A DNA stretch of 64,000 nucleotides, from positions 45,855 through 109,854 of the forward strand of contig QFPM01000013.1 of assembly GCA_003248655.1 (NCBI GenBank), written 5' to 3'. Positions 53,552 through 61,860 of the stretch are shown piece after piece. This DNA comes from Microbacterium sp. Its GTDB lineage: Bacteria > Actinomycetota > Actinomycetes > Actinomycetales > Microbacteriaceae. The position numbers and the translations under genes are program-made. The stretch's first letter is position 1; each line of letters starts with the position of its first letter. Below the pieces are notes generated by a model, which worked only from the letters and a program-made list of their open reading frames with translations, searched no databases and was not told where the DNA came from.

Positions 53552-55048
53552 TCAGTCGATCAGGCCGAACAGCTGCAGCGGATGCGTCAGGCGCCACCAC
53601 GGGTCGGGGTCGGGGATGTCTCCCGCGAGGTGGGCGCCCGTCGACGCGTCGCCGAGCGGTCCCTTCATGCTCACGGTGCCGACCGCGTCGCCCGCGTCGC
53701 GCGCGTCGCCGAGGCTCAGGTCGCTCGTGACGGGCGATGCCGCGCCGTTCCACAGGAGGAGGGAGGCGTCGGCATCGGTGACGATCTGCGTCGTCGCGCC
53801 CCAGGGCGCGGTGACGGTGCCGACGACGGTGCCGGCGGGCAGGATGCGCGGCTGCGACACTTCGGCGAGCACGGCGTCGAGAAGCCGTGCGGTCTCGGTG
53901 TCGCGTGCCTCGTCGCTCGGCTGGCCGAGCGCCGTCGCGTACGCCCGGACGGTCGTATCGCCGACCGTGAGCTCCTTCGCGGCGAGCAGGTTGTACGCGC
54001 GGGAGAGGCTGCCGGTCTTTATGCCGACGACGCCCGGGGTGGCGAGCAGGTCGTTGGTGTTGACGACCTCGCCCGCTCCGGGGAGGGTCACCGACGGCGT
54101 CCGCACGATCTCGGCGATGACGGGATCGGCCATCGCCAGGCGCGCGAGCCGGATGAGCGAGGCGGGGTCGGCGGCATCGTCGGTGTCGATGCCCGTAGGT
54201 TCGACGAGGGTGATCCCGCTCAGATCCTTCCGCGCGAGCCAGGCCGTCGCCGCCGACGCGAACACGTCATCGGTCGGCCAGATCGTGCTCGCAAGTCGAT
54301 CGGCGTAGTTGCCCGCCGAGCCGATGAGGATGCCTTGGAGCATCTGATACTGCGTGAGCGATCCGCCGACCGGGACGTTCAGCGCCGACTCGTCGTCCTC
54401 GAGGTAGTTGTAGTACGTCTGGCGATCGCGGGCAGTGAACGCGAACGTCGGGCCGCTCTCGCCCGGGGCGAGCGGCATCTCGTCGAGGATCATGAGCGAC
54501 GTCACGACCTTCGCAATGCTCGCGATCGGCACGCGGTCGGTGGATGATGCGACGGCTCCGTCGAATCCCGCGACGCCGATGGCGGCCGAACCCGCGGCGG
54601 GCCACGCGACGGCCGTTGCCGGGGCGGCGACGTCGGCGACCTCAACCTGCTCGACGACGGGCGTGACCGCGTACAAGGGCCACAGCAGGGTGGTCGCCGC
54701 GTACGCGCCGACGACGGCGAGCGCAGTCAGGAAGGGCAGGACGACTCCCGGTCGCAGCGGCGTGCGACGCGGCCGCTGCGCGAGAAGGTCGACGGAGACC
54801 GCCGCGTACGGGTGTGTCGCGTCGGCGAGGCCGGTCGGTGCCGGCCGCACGCCGATGGCGGAGTCCTCGAGCCAGCCGAGCGCGACGGGTCGCCCCTCGC
54901 CGACAGAAGCCTCGTCGACCGGACCAGCGGATGCCGCGAAGAACTCCGCGGCATCGTCCGCGCCCGCGGGAGTCTCCGTACCCGCGCTCGCCCCCGCCCT
55001 GCGCGCATCGCGACGCGCGCGTCGTGATGACGGGGGCGCGTCTTCCAT
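53552..55048 (-). CDS. D-alanyl-D-alanine carboxypeptidase (penicillin-binding protein 5/6 family)
   Basis: 498 residues from ATG 55048. A cytoplasmic N-terminus of about 100 residues precedes one membrane helix (about 100-122), giving a type II membrane protein. The serine DD-peptidase domain has SIAK at 177-180 and a KTG triad in VGIKTGSLSRAYN. The second motif reads SAGNYA where the family usually shows S-x-N (for example SANNYA), so Gly replaces Asn by my alignment. It would trim the terminal D-Ala of peptidoglycan stem peptides. Divergent from the thiamine transporter operon; no D-Ala-D-Ala context is nearby. Confidence 0.88.
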   Translation of the reverse strand: MEDAPPSSRRARRDARRAGASAGTETPAGADDAAEFFAASAGPVDEASVGEGRPVALGWLEDSAIGVRPAPTGLADATHPYAAVSVDLLAQRPRRTPLRPGVVLPFLTALAVVGAYAATTLLWPLYAVTPVVEQVEVADVAAPATAVAWPAAGSAAIGVAGFDGAVASSTDRVPIASIAKVVTSLMILDEMPLAPGESGPTFAFTARDRQTYYNYLEDDESALNVPVGGSLTQYQMLQGILIGSAGNYADRLASTIWPTDDVFASAATAWLARKDLSGITLVEPTGIDTDDAADPASLIRLARLAMADPVIAEIVRTPSVTLPGAGEVVNTNDLLATPGVVGIKTGSLSRAYNLLAAKELTVGDTTVRAYATALGQPSDEARDTETARLLDAVLAEVSQPRILPAGTVVGTVTAPWGATTQIVTDADASLLLWNGAASPVTSDLSLGDARDAGDAVGTVSMKGPLGDASTGAHLAGDIPDPDPWWRLTHPLQLFGLID

Positions 55049-55095
55049 GGTCACCCGTCCAAAATAGCCCGTCCTCGATATACTCGACGGCAACA

Positions 55096-55183
55096 ACCAC
55101 GGGAGTCCGGTGAGCCGGGCTGAGAGGAAGCGATCCACGCTTCGACCGTCGAACCTGATCCGGATCATGCCGGCGCAGGGAGG
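55096..55183 (+). promoter_or_regulatory. TPP (thiamine pyrophosphate) riboswitch
   Basis: The leader of the ykoE gene carries the THI-element core: CTGAGAGG (55120-55127) and ACCTGATCCGGATCATGCC (55153-55171), followed by GGCGCAGGGAGG that both closes the structure and supplies the ribosome site. Spacing between the two conserved strings is normal. Bound TPP should hide the GGAGG site or stop transcription, lowering transporter expression when thiamine is plentiful. The outer ends are approximate. Confidence 0.95.
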
Positions 55184-55191
55184 AGAACACC

Positions 55192-55818
55192 ATGCACGCT
55201 TCGGCGTCCCCGTCCATCACCCGTTCCAGCCAGTCGGGCCGCTTCCGCTGGCGTGTCGTCGACATCGTCGTCGCCAGCGTCATCGCAGTGGCCTGCGCGG
55301 CGGTGTTCCTGCTGTGGAACATCGCCTACGAAGGCCCCTCGACGGTCCTCACGCCGCTGCTTCCGGGCCTCCAGGGCCTCGTCGCCGGGCCGTGGCTGAT
55401 CGCGGGCGTGCTGGGCGGCCTGATCATCCGAAAGCCCGGCGCGGCGCTCTACACCGAGACGGTCGCGGCTGTGATCTCCGCGCTCGTCGGCAACCAGTGG
55501 GGACCGCTGACGATCGTCTCGGGCGTCGTGCAGGGACTCGGCGCCGAACTGGTCTTCCTCGTCTTCCTCTACGGCGTGTGGAGGCTGCCGGTCGCCGTCC
55601 TCGCGGGCGCGGGCGCGGGGCTCGCGTGCGGCATCAACGATCGCATCCTCTGGTACCCGGGCGCGGACACGCTGTTCACGGTTGTGTACATCTCGGCCAC
55701 GACGCTGTCGGGTGCGGTGATCGCGGGCCTCGGCGGATGGCTCGTCACGCGCGCGCTCGCGCAGACGGGCGCTCTCAGCCGCTTCGCCGCGGGGCGCGAA
55801 GCCACCGCGCGCGTCTAG
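55192..55818 (+). CDS. ykoE: ECF transporter S component for hydroxymethylpyrimidine/thiamine (YkoE)
   Basis: 208 residues from ATG 55192 with GGAGGAG upstream, directly under the TPP riboswitch. About five to six membrane helices. LLPGLQGLVAGPWLIAGVLGGLIIRKPGAALYTETVAA, NQWGPLTIVSG and the C-terminal helix ISATTLSGAVIAGLGGWLV are typical of YkoE. It is the substrate-binding membrane subunit for the thiamine precursor HMP (or thiamine), working with YkoD and YkoC encoded next. Confidence 0.93.
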   Translation: MHASASPSITRSSQSGRFRWRVVDIVVASVIAVACAAVFLLWNIAYEGPSTVLTPLLPGLQGLVAGPWLIAGVLGGLIIRKPGAALYTETVAAVISALVGNQWGPLTIVSGVVQGLGAELVFLVFLYGVWRLPVAVLAGAGAGLACGINDRILWYPGADTLFTVVYISATTLSGAVIAGLGGWLVTRALAQTGALSRFAAGREATARV

Positions 55819-55819
55819 C

Positions 55820-57352
55820 GTGAGGGCATCCGGCGCGGCGGCATCGCCGGCGGCGCTGACAGCGCACGGCTGGGGGTGGCGCTACGCGACCCGGCGCGCG
55901 TGGGCGGTGCGCGACGCAATTTTCCACATCGAACCGGGTGAGCGGGTGCTTCTGCTCGGAGCATCGGGCGCGGGAAAGTCGACGCTTCTGCAGGGGCTCG
56001 CCGGGGTGCTCGGCGGTGACGACGAGGGCGAGCACACGGGCGAGCTCCTCGTCGACGGCGAACCAGCCGTGGCCGCACGCGGGCGGGTCGGAATGGTGCT
56101 GCAGGACCCCGACGCCCAGACGATCCTCGCCCGCGTCGGCGACGACATCGCGTTCGGCTGCGAGAACCTCGGCGTCCCGCGCGACGAGATCTGGACGCGC
56201 GTGGGCGAGGCGATGGATGCCGTCGGCCTCGAGGTCGCTCCCGATCGCCCGACGTCGGCGCTGTCGGGCGGCCAGAAGCAGCGGCTCGCCCTCGCCGGCG
56301 TCGTGGCGATGCGCCCCGGGGCCGTGCTCCTGGACGAACCGACCGCGAACCTCGACCCGCACGGTGTGGCGGAGGTTCGGCGAGCGGTCGAGCGCGTGCT
56401 GGATGCCACGGGCGCGACCCTCGTCGTCATCGAACATCGCATCGACGTGTGGCTGCCGCTGGTGACGCGCGTGATCGTCCTCGGCGCGGCGGGAGAGGGC
56501 GGGGGAGTGATCGCCGACGGGTCGCCGAGCGATGTCCTCGGCGCGCGCGGCGAGGAGCTCGCGGCCGCCGGGGTGTGGGTCCCAGGCATCCCTCCGCGGC
56601 ATCCTGCACCTCCCGCGCAGTCGCCGGGTGAGACTCTGCTGTCGGCTCGGGGCCTCGTCGTTGCCCGCGAGGGCGCGCCGCCCGCCGCGGGTCCGCTCGA
56701 GGTCGACGTTCGCGCGGGGGAGGTCCTCGGAATTGTCGGACGCAACGGTGCCGGCAAGTCGACCCTGGGGCTGACGCTCGCGGGGCTACTCCCGCCCGTG
56801 TCCGGCGCCGTTCGCGCAGAGCCCGCGCTCGCCGCCGGCGCGGCGGTGCGCGGCGGTCACCGTCGCCGCGCACGACACCCCGACGACCCGTACGCGTGGA
56901 CCTCGACGGCGTTGCTCACCCGAATCGGCACGGTCTTCCAAGAGCCCGAGCACCAGCTGCTCGCCCGCACGGTGCGTGGCGAACTCGAGGTCGGCACGCG
57001 GGCGCTCGGACTGCCGGATGCCGAGGTCGCAGCGCGGGCCGACGACCTGCTCGAACGCCTCCGACTGGCGCACCTCGCGGCCGCGAACCCGTACACGCTG
57101 AGCGGCGGAGAGAAGCGGCGGCTGACGGTCGCGGCGGTGCTCGCCGCGCGCCCTCGCGTGATCGTTCTGGACGAGCCCACGTTCGGCCAGGACGCTCGGA
57201 CGTGGGCCGAGCTCGTCGCGATCATCGCGGCCCTGCGCGACGGGGTCGATGAGCGCGGGCCGCTCGGGGTCGTGGCGATTACGCACGACGATTCGGTCCT
57301 CGACGCGCTCGCCGCTCGCCGGTTCGACCTCTCTGTGGCGGAGTCGTCGTGA
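55820..57352 (+). CDS. ykoD: ECF transporter ATPase with two ABC domains (YkoD)
   Basis: 510 residues from GTG 55820, one base after ykoE. Two ABC ATPase domains in one chain: Walker A GASGAGKS (47-54) with LSGGQKQR, and Walker A GRNGAGKS (307-314) with LSGGEKRR. Walker B strings are VLLDEPTANLDP and IVLDEPTFGQD. This is the fused form of the EcfA1/EcfA2 pair, as in B. subtilis YkoD. It provides energy for the YkoE S component. Overlaps ykoC (GTGA). Confidence 0.95.
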   Translation: MRASGAAASPAALTAHGWGWRYATRRAWAVRDAIFHIEPGERVLLLGASGAGKSTLLQGLAGVLGGDDEGEHTGELLVDGEPAVAARGRVGMVLQDPDAQTILARVGDDIAFGCENLGVPRDEIWTRVGEAMDAVGLEVAPDRPTSALSGGQKQRLALAGVVAMRPGAVLLDEPTANLDPHGVAEVRRAVERVLDATGATLVVIEHRIDVWLPLVTRVIVLGAAGEGGGVIADGSPSDVLGARGEELAAAGVWVPGIPPRHPAPPAQSPGETLLSARGLVVAREGAPPAAGPLEVDVRAGEVLGIVGRNGAGKSTLGLTLAGLLPPVSGAVRAEPALAAGAAVRGGHRRRARHPDDPYAWTSTALLTRIGTVFQEPEHQLLARTVRGELEVGTRALGLPDAEVAARADDLLERLRLAHLAAANPYTLSGGEKRRLTVAAVLAARPRVIVLDEPTFGQDARTWAELVAIIAALRDGVDERGPLGVVAITHDDSVLDALAARRFDLSVAESS

Positions 57353-58104
57353 CGATCGCTCAACGCAACCCCGTCGCGAAGTTCGCGGCTGCGCTCCTCA
57401 TCGCCGTGCCGCTCATCGTCACGATCGACCCCGTCTCGGCGGGTGTCGCCCTCGTGCTGCAGATTCCTCTGCTGCTGTCGGCGGGCCTCGGCTGGCGCGA
57501 GTTCTGGCTGCGCACGCTGCCGCTGTGGATCGCCGCGCCAGCCGCTGCCGTCACGATCGCGCTCTACGGCGCGACGAGCGGCCACGTCTATGTGGAGTGG
57601 CTGTTCCTGCGGATCAGCGACGGGTCGCTCGCCCTCGCCCTCGCGACTTTCCTGCGTGTCCTCGCGATCGGCCTCCCCGCCGTCGTCCTGTTCGTCACCG
57701 TCGATCCGACCGACTTCGCCGATGGACTCGCCCAGATCGTGCGACTGCCGGCGCGCTTTGTCATCGGCGCCCTCGCCGGCATGCGGATGCTGGGGCTCCT
57801 GTCGCACGATTGGCGCGCCCTCGCGCTCGCGCGCCGCGCGCGAGGCGTGTCGGATGCCGGGCGCGTGCGCCGCGCGCTCGGGATGGCGTTCGCACTGTTC
57901 GTCCTCGCGATCCGGCGCGGGTCGACGCTCGCGACCGCGATGGAGGCTCGCGCGTTCGGCTCGCCCGGACCGAGAACCTGGGCCCGTCCGTCGCGCCTCG
58001 GCTCCGGCGACTATGCCCTGATGGCGTGGGGGCTCGCTATCTCTGGCCTGGCGCTCACGGCATCCATTGCTCTCGGGGCTTTTCGGCCCGTGCTGGGTGC
58101 GTGA
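57349..58104 (+). CDS. ykoC: ECF transporter T component (YkoC)
   Basis: 251 residues from GTG 57349, overlapping ykoD. Hydrophobic helices at about 12-65, 75-125 and 225-245. The EcfT coupling motifs of two Ala-Arg-Gly-type helices are seen as ALARRARGVSDAG and AMEARAFGSPGP. It is the membrane coupling subunit that joins the ATPases to YkoE. It ends the TPP-controlled operon and is convergent with the SorC-type regulator gene. Confidence 0.93.
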   Translation: MTIAQRNPVAKFAAALLIAVPLIVTIDPVSAGVALVLQIPLLLSAGLGWREFWLRTLPLWIAAPAAAVTIALYGATSGHVYVEWLFLRISDGSLALALATFLRVLAIGLPAVVLFVTVDPTDFADGLAQIVRLPARFVIGALAGMRMLGLLSHDWRALALARRARGVSDAGRVRRALGMAFALFVLAIRRGSTLATAMEARAFGSPGPRTWARPSRLGSGDYALMAWGLAISGLALTASIALGAFRPVLGA

Positions 58105-58112
58105 GATCCGGC

Positions 58113-59081
58113 TCACCCGTCGGCGAGCAGTCGCCGCGCGAGCGACTCGTCGATCACGAGCTCGGTGATGAGTCGGGCGGCGAGCGCACCGCGGAGCGCG
58201 TCGAGCTTCGACGGGCTCGACACCGCGCACAGCCGCCGGGGGATGTGGCGCACGGCATCCAGGCTCGGGCCGCTCGCCCGCTCATTGAGTCGGATGCCCG
58301 CGCTCGAGCCGTCGAGCCGGTAGAACACCGTCGCGCAGTCGCCGACGACGCCGTCGCGCAGGAGCGAGCGCATGTCATCACCGGTGAGGTACCCGCCCGA
58401 ATAGACGTGCGAGGGCACGTCGGCGGTCGGCGAACCGAGCCCGAAGACGAAGACCTCCACGCGGTCCTGCGCGTCGAGGACGCGCCGGATCGATCGTTCG
58501 CGCCAGAGTAGCTGCTTCGTCGAGGGGTCATCGAACAGCGCGGGCACGGGAAAATGCTGCACCTCGGATCCAAACGCGAGCGCAAAGCGCTCGAGGATCG
58601 CCCCCGAGTACGAGATCCCCGATGTGATCTCGTTCGCGGCGCCGTTCATCTGCACGATCAGCGAGTTGTGCTCGCGCTTGGTCGGCAGGTGCCGAGCGAT
58701 CGCGGACACGGTCGAGCCCCACGCGATGCCGATCGTCGCGTCGGGGTCGAGGGTGGTCGCGAGCACGTGCGCGGCCGCGCGCGCCGTGCGTTCGAGCTTC
58801 TCGGCATCCGTCGAGCGAGGCGGAGAGGGGATGACGTGGGTCGAGACGCCGTGACGCTCCGCGATGCGGCGGGCGAGGACGCCGCCGCCCTCCTGCGGGG
58901 AGTGCACCGTGATCTCGACGAGCCCCTCGGCGCGCGCGTGCGTGAGCAGACGCGAGACCGACGACCGCGAGACCTTCATCTCGGCCGCGATCTGGTCCAT
59001 CGTCCGGTCGTGCACGTAGTACAGCTGCGCCGCGCGCAGAGCGTCGCGCGTGCGCGCCTCTGCTTCGGATGCCGTCGACAT
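58113..59081 (-). CDS. SorC/DeoR-type sugar-binding transcriptional regulator
   Basis: 322 residues from ATG 59081 (GGGAGGGGG site). The N-terminal HTH RTMDQIAAEMKVSRSSVSRLLTHARAEGLVEI is followed by a SorC sugar-phosphate-binding domain (IGIAWGSTVSAIARHLP, QMNGAANEITSGISYSG, FGLGSPTADVPSHV, GDCATVFYRLDG, AVSSPSKLDALRGAL). Divergent from glpD, with an inverted-repeat operator 14 bases upstream of its own start that is shared with the glpF upstream region. A glycerol-regulon repressor sensing glycerol-3-phosphate or similar is the likely role, replacing the usual GlpR. Confidence 0.9.
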   Translation of the reverse strand: MSTASEAEARTRDALRAAQLYYVHDRTMDQIAAEMKVSRSSVSRLLTHARAEGLVEITVHSPQEGGGVLARRIAERHGVSTHVIPSPPRSTDAEKLERTARAAAHVLATTLDPDATIGIAWGSTVSAIARHLPTKREHNSLIVQMNGAANEITSGISYSGAILERFALAFGSEVQHFPVPALFDDPSTKQLLWRERSIRRVLDAQDRVEVFVFGLGSPTADVPSHVYSGGYLTGDDMRSLLRDGVVGDCATVFYRLDGSSAGIRLNERASGPSLDAVRHIPRRLCAVSSPSKLDALRGALAARLITELVIDESLARRLLADG

Positions 59082-59094
59082 CGCGCCCCCTCCC

Positions 59095-59114
59095 GTGCAC
59101 GTTTGTGCACGCTC
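59095..59114. promoter_or_regulatory. Operator in the regulator-glpD gap
   Basis: GTGCACGTTTGTGCACGCTC, read on the other strand GAGCGTGCACAAACGTGCAC, contains two GTGCAC palindromes. It shares GAGCGTGCA and TGCAC halves with the perfect palindrome before glpF. It sits 14 bases before the SorC-type regulator start and 111 bases before glpD; proposed autoregulatory and glpD-controlling site. Confidence 0.7.
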
Positions 59115-59225
59115 GCCCGTGATCTGCACATTCTCTCACCCCCGTTGCGCATTCGTTCAATACGGCTCAAGGTGGGAACCACCACCTCGACAGCGTCGTG
59201 AAAAACCTGTGGAAAAGGAAAGCTG

Positions 59226-60944
59226 ATGACCGCGTCACCGAAGACGACCCGCACAAACGTCCGCGCCCTCCAGGAGCGCCCGCACGCCGACGTCCTGATC
59301 GTGGGGGGTGGAATCAACGGCCTCGCGACGTTCCGCGACCTCGCGCTGCAGGGAGTCGACGTCGCTCTCGTCGAGCGCGGCGACTATGTGAGCGGTGCCT
59401 CCTCGGCATCCAGCCACATGATCCACGGCGGCGTCCGCTACCTCGAGAACGGCGAGTTCCGGCTCGTCAAGGAATCGGTCACCGAGCGCAACTGGCTCGT
59501 GCGCAACGCCCCGCACTTCGTGAAGCCCCTGCCGACGACCATCCCGATCCACCGCACGTTCTCGGGCATCTTCACGGCGCCGTTCCGCCTGCTCGTCACC
59601 CACGGTCGCGGCAAGCCCAACGAGCGCGGCGCGCTGCTGATCAAGCTCGGGCTCATCATGTACGACACGTTCTCGCGCGACGGCGGCTCGGTGCCGCGGC
59701 ACCGCTTCCACGCGCGCAAGAAGTCGCACGAGAAGTTCCCCGAGCTCGACAAGCGTTTCGCGTACACGGCGACCTACTACGACGCCTCGATGCACGACCC
59801 CGAGCGTCTTGCGCTCGACGTGCTACGCGATGGTGAGCGCGAGGCGTCTGCACGCGCCGCGAACTACGCCGAGGTCGTCGGATCGGACGGCCCGGCCGTC
59901 ATCATCCGAGACACGGTCACGGGTGAGGAGTTCCCCTTCACCGCGAAGGTCGTCGTCAACACGAGCGGCCCCTGGACCGACCTCACCAACTCCGCCATCG
60001 GCGAGGCCACCCGTTTCATGGGCGGTACGCGCGGCTCGCACATCGTGCTCGACAACACGGAGCTGCTGCACGCGACCGGCGGCAACGAGATCTTCTTCGA
60101 GGCCGCCGACGGCCGGATCGTCCTGATCTACCCGCTCAAGGGCCGCGTCATGGTCGGCACGACCGACATCGACGCCGATCCCACGCAGCCGAGCGTGTGC
60201 ACCGACGAGGAGATCGACTACTTCTTCGACCTCATCGCGCAGGTCTTCCCCGACATCGCGGTGAGCCGCGAGCAGATCGTCTACACGTTCTCCGGCATCC
60301 GTCCGCTCCCCCGGCACGACGACGTTGCCCCCGGTTTCGTCTCGCGCGACTACCGCATCGAAAAGGCATCGCTCGCGGGCACTCCCGTCCTCAGCCTCGT
60401 CGGCGGCAAGTGGACGACCTTCCGCGCCCTCGCCGAGACCCTCGCGAGCGAGGTGCTCGACGTGCTCGGTCGCCCGCGGCCCGTCGACACGGCGCTCCTG
60501 GCGATCGGCGGCGGCGCCGGCTACCCGCGAACGGATGCCGACCGCGCCGAGTGGATCGCCACCCACAGCGGTGCGCACTCGGCAGAGTTCGCCGACCGCA
60601 TGCTCGAGCGCTACGGCACGTACGCGTCGGAGCTGCTCGCCGTCCTCCCCGTCGCACAGCACCCGCTTGCCCACGCGCCGGGCTACTCGCGCGAAGAAAT
60701 CGCGTTCCTCGCGGATCGCGAGGAGGTCGTGACGCTCCTCGACCTGCTGCTGCGTCGCACGCACATCGCGTTCGTCGGCGGCGTCACCCGTGACACTCTC
60801 ATCGAGGTCGCGGAGGCCGCGGCGGCGCCGCTCGGGTGGGATGTACACCAGATCCAGCACCAGGTCGATGACGCCGCACGGTCGCTCGAAGAGAGCCACC
60901 GCATCGACGTCGCGACGTCGGGTCTCGCACCGCAGCCGGCATGA
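59226..60944 (+). CDS. glpD: Aerobic glycerol-3-phosphate dehydrogenase
   Basis: 572 residues from ATG 59226 (GGAAAGC upstream). FAD-linked membrane-associated enzyme that oxidises glycerol-3-phosphate to dihydroxyacetone phosphate and feeds electrons to quinone. FAD motif VGGGINGLATFRDLA (26-40), then SSASSHMIHGGVRYLENGEFRLVKE and the substrate region GTRGSHIV. Also ALKGRVMVGTTDIDADPT-like (PLKGRVMVGTTDID) and FSGIRPLPRHDD. Normal length. First of the glp genes, divergent from the SorC-type regulator. Confidence 0.96.
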   Translation: MTASPKTTRTNVRALQERPHADVLIVGGGINGLATFRDLALQGVDVALVERGDYVSGASSASSHMIHGGVRYLENGEFRLVKESVTERNWLVRNAPHFVKPLPTTIPIHRTFSGIFTAPFRLLVTHGRGKPNERGALLIKLGLIMYDTFSRDGGSVPRHRFHARKKSHEKFPELDKRFAYTATYYDASMHDPERLALDVLRDGEREASARAANYAEVVGSDGPAVIIRDTVTGEEFPFTAKVVVNTSGPWTDLTNSAIGEATRFMGGTRGSHIVLDNTELLHATGGNEIFFEAADGRIVLIYPLKGRVMVGTTDIDADPTQPSVCTDEEIDYFFDLIAQVFPDIAVSREQIVYTFSGIRPLPRHDDVAPGFVSRDYRIEKASLAGTPVLSLVGGKWTTFRALAETLASEVLDVLGRPRPVDTALLAIGGGAGYPRTDADRAEWIATHSGAHSAEFADRMLERYGTYASELLAVLPVAQHPLAHAPGYSREEIAFLADREEVVTLLDLLLRRTHIAFVGGVTRDTLIEVAEAAAAPLGWDVHQIQHQVDDAARSLEESHRIDVATSGLAPQPA

Positions 60945-61022
60945 TCAGCGGCCGGTCACTCACGCGAACCAACGAATCCGGCGAGGCCTGACGCCGGTAC
61001 CTGCTCAGGCCGCCTCCAGATC

Positions 61023-61044
61023 GAGCGTGCAAAGCTGCACGCTC
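61023..61044. promoter_or_regulatory. Perfect palindromic operator before glpF
   Basis: GAGCGTGCA-AAGC-TGCACGCTC is a perfect 9+4+9 inverted repeat, 22 bases before the glpF start codon. The GAGCGTGCA half also appears (inverted) in the regulator-glpD gap at 59095-59114, indicating one regulator for both. The AAAGAAAGG ribosome site follows at 61046. Confidence 0.8.
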
Positions 61045-61066
61045 ACAAAGAAAGGTCACTGTCGAC

Positions 61067-61819
61067 ATGACTGATGTCAACCTCGGGTTGTACTTCCTCT
61101 CCGAGCTCGTGGGAACGGCAATGCTGCTGCTCCTCGGTGGAGGTGTGGTCGCCAACGTCATCCTCGCCAAGTCGAAGGGCTTCGGCGGCGGAACGCTCAT
61201 GATCAACTGGGGCTGGGGCCTCGCGGTGTTCGCGGGTGTTCTCGTCTCGGCGTACTCGGGCGCCCAGCTGAACCCGGCTGTCTCGCTGGGCCTGCTCATC
61301 GCCGCCAAGATCGGTGCCACGCAGTTCCTCGTCGCCATCGCCGCGCAGCTCGTCGGTGCGTTCATCGGTGCGATCCTGTGCTGGCTGGCATACCGCGATC
61401 ACTTCGACGCCGAGCCCGACCCCGCCACGAAGCTGGGCGTGTTCTCGACCGGCCCTGCGATCCGTAGCTACGGCTGGAACCTCGTCACCGAGATCATCGG
61501 CACGTTCGTCCTCGTCTTCGTCATCTTCGCCTTCGCGGACTACGGCGACGTCCAGATCGGTGTCCCGGGTGGCCTCGGCCCGCTGACGGCTGTTCCGGTC
61601 GCGCTTCTCGTTGTCGGCATCGGTGCGTCCCTCGGTGGTCCCACCGGCTACGCCATCAACCCGGCCCGTGACCTCGGCCCGCGCATCGCGCACGCGATCC
61701 TCCCGATCAAGGGCAAGGGCTCGAGCGACTGGTCGTACGCCTGGGTGCCGGTCGTCGGCCCGCTCATCGGTGGTGCACTCGCTGCCCTCGCCGCGCCGGT
61801 CCTCCTCCACCTCGCGTGA
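61067..61819 (+). CDS. glpF: Glycerol facilitator (aquaglyceroporin)
   Basis: 250 residues from ATG 61067. Six helices plus two half-helices with the pore motifs NPA at 69-71 (GAQLNPAVSLG) and NPAR in the second half (GYAINPARDLGPR). The Asp after the second NPAR (NPARD) is typical of glycerol-conducting members, so it is assigned as a glycerol facilitator and not a water channel. Lies 122 bases after glpD and 41 bases before glpK; probably its own promoter near the 61.03 kb palindrome. Confidence 0.95.
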   Translation: MTDVNLGLYFLSELVGTAMLLLLGGGVVANVILAKSKGFGGGTLMINWGWGLAVFAGVLVSAYSGAQLNPAVSLGLLIAAKIGATQFLVAIAAQLVGAFIGAILCWLAYRDHFDAEPDPATKLGVFSTGPAIRSYGWNLVTEIIGTFVLVFVIFAFADYGDVQIGVPGGLGPLTAVPVALLVVGIGASLGGPTGYAINPARDLGPRIAHAILPIKGKGSSDWSYAWVPVVGPLIGGALAALAAPVLLHLA

Positions 61820-61860
61820 ATCCCTGAACAGACACAACCGACAGACAAGGAAGTCACCTC

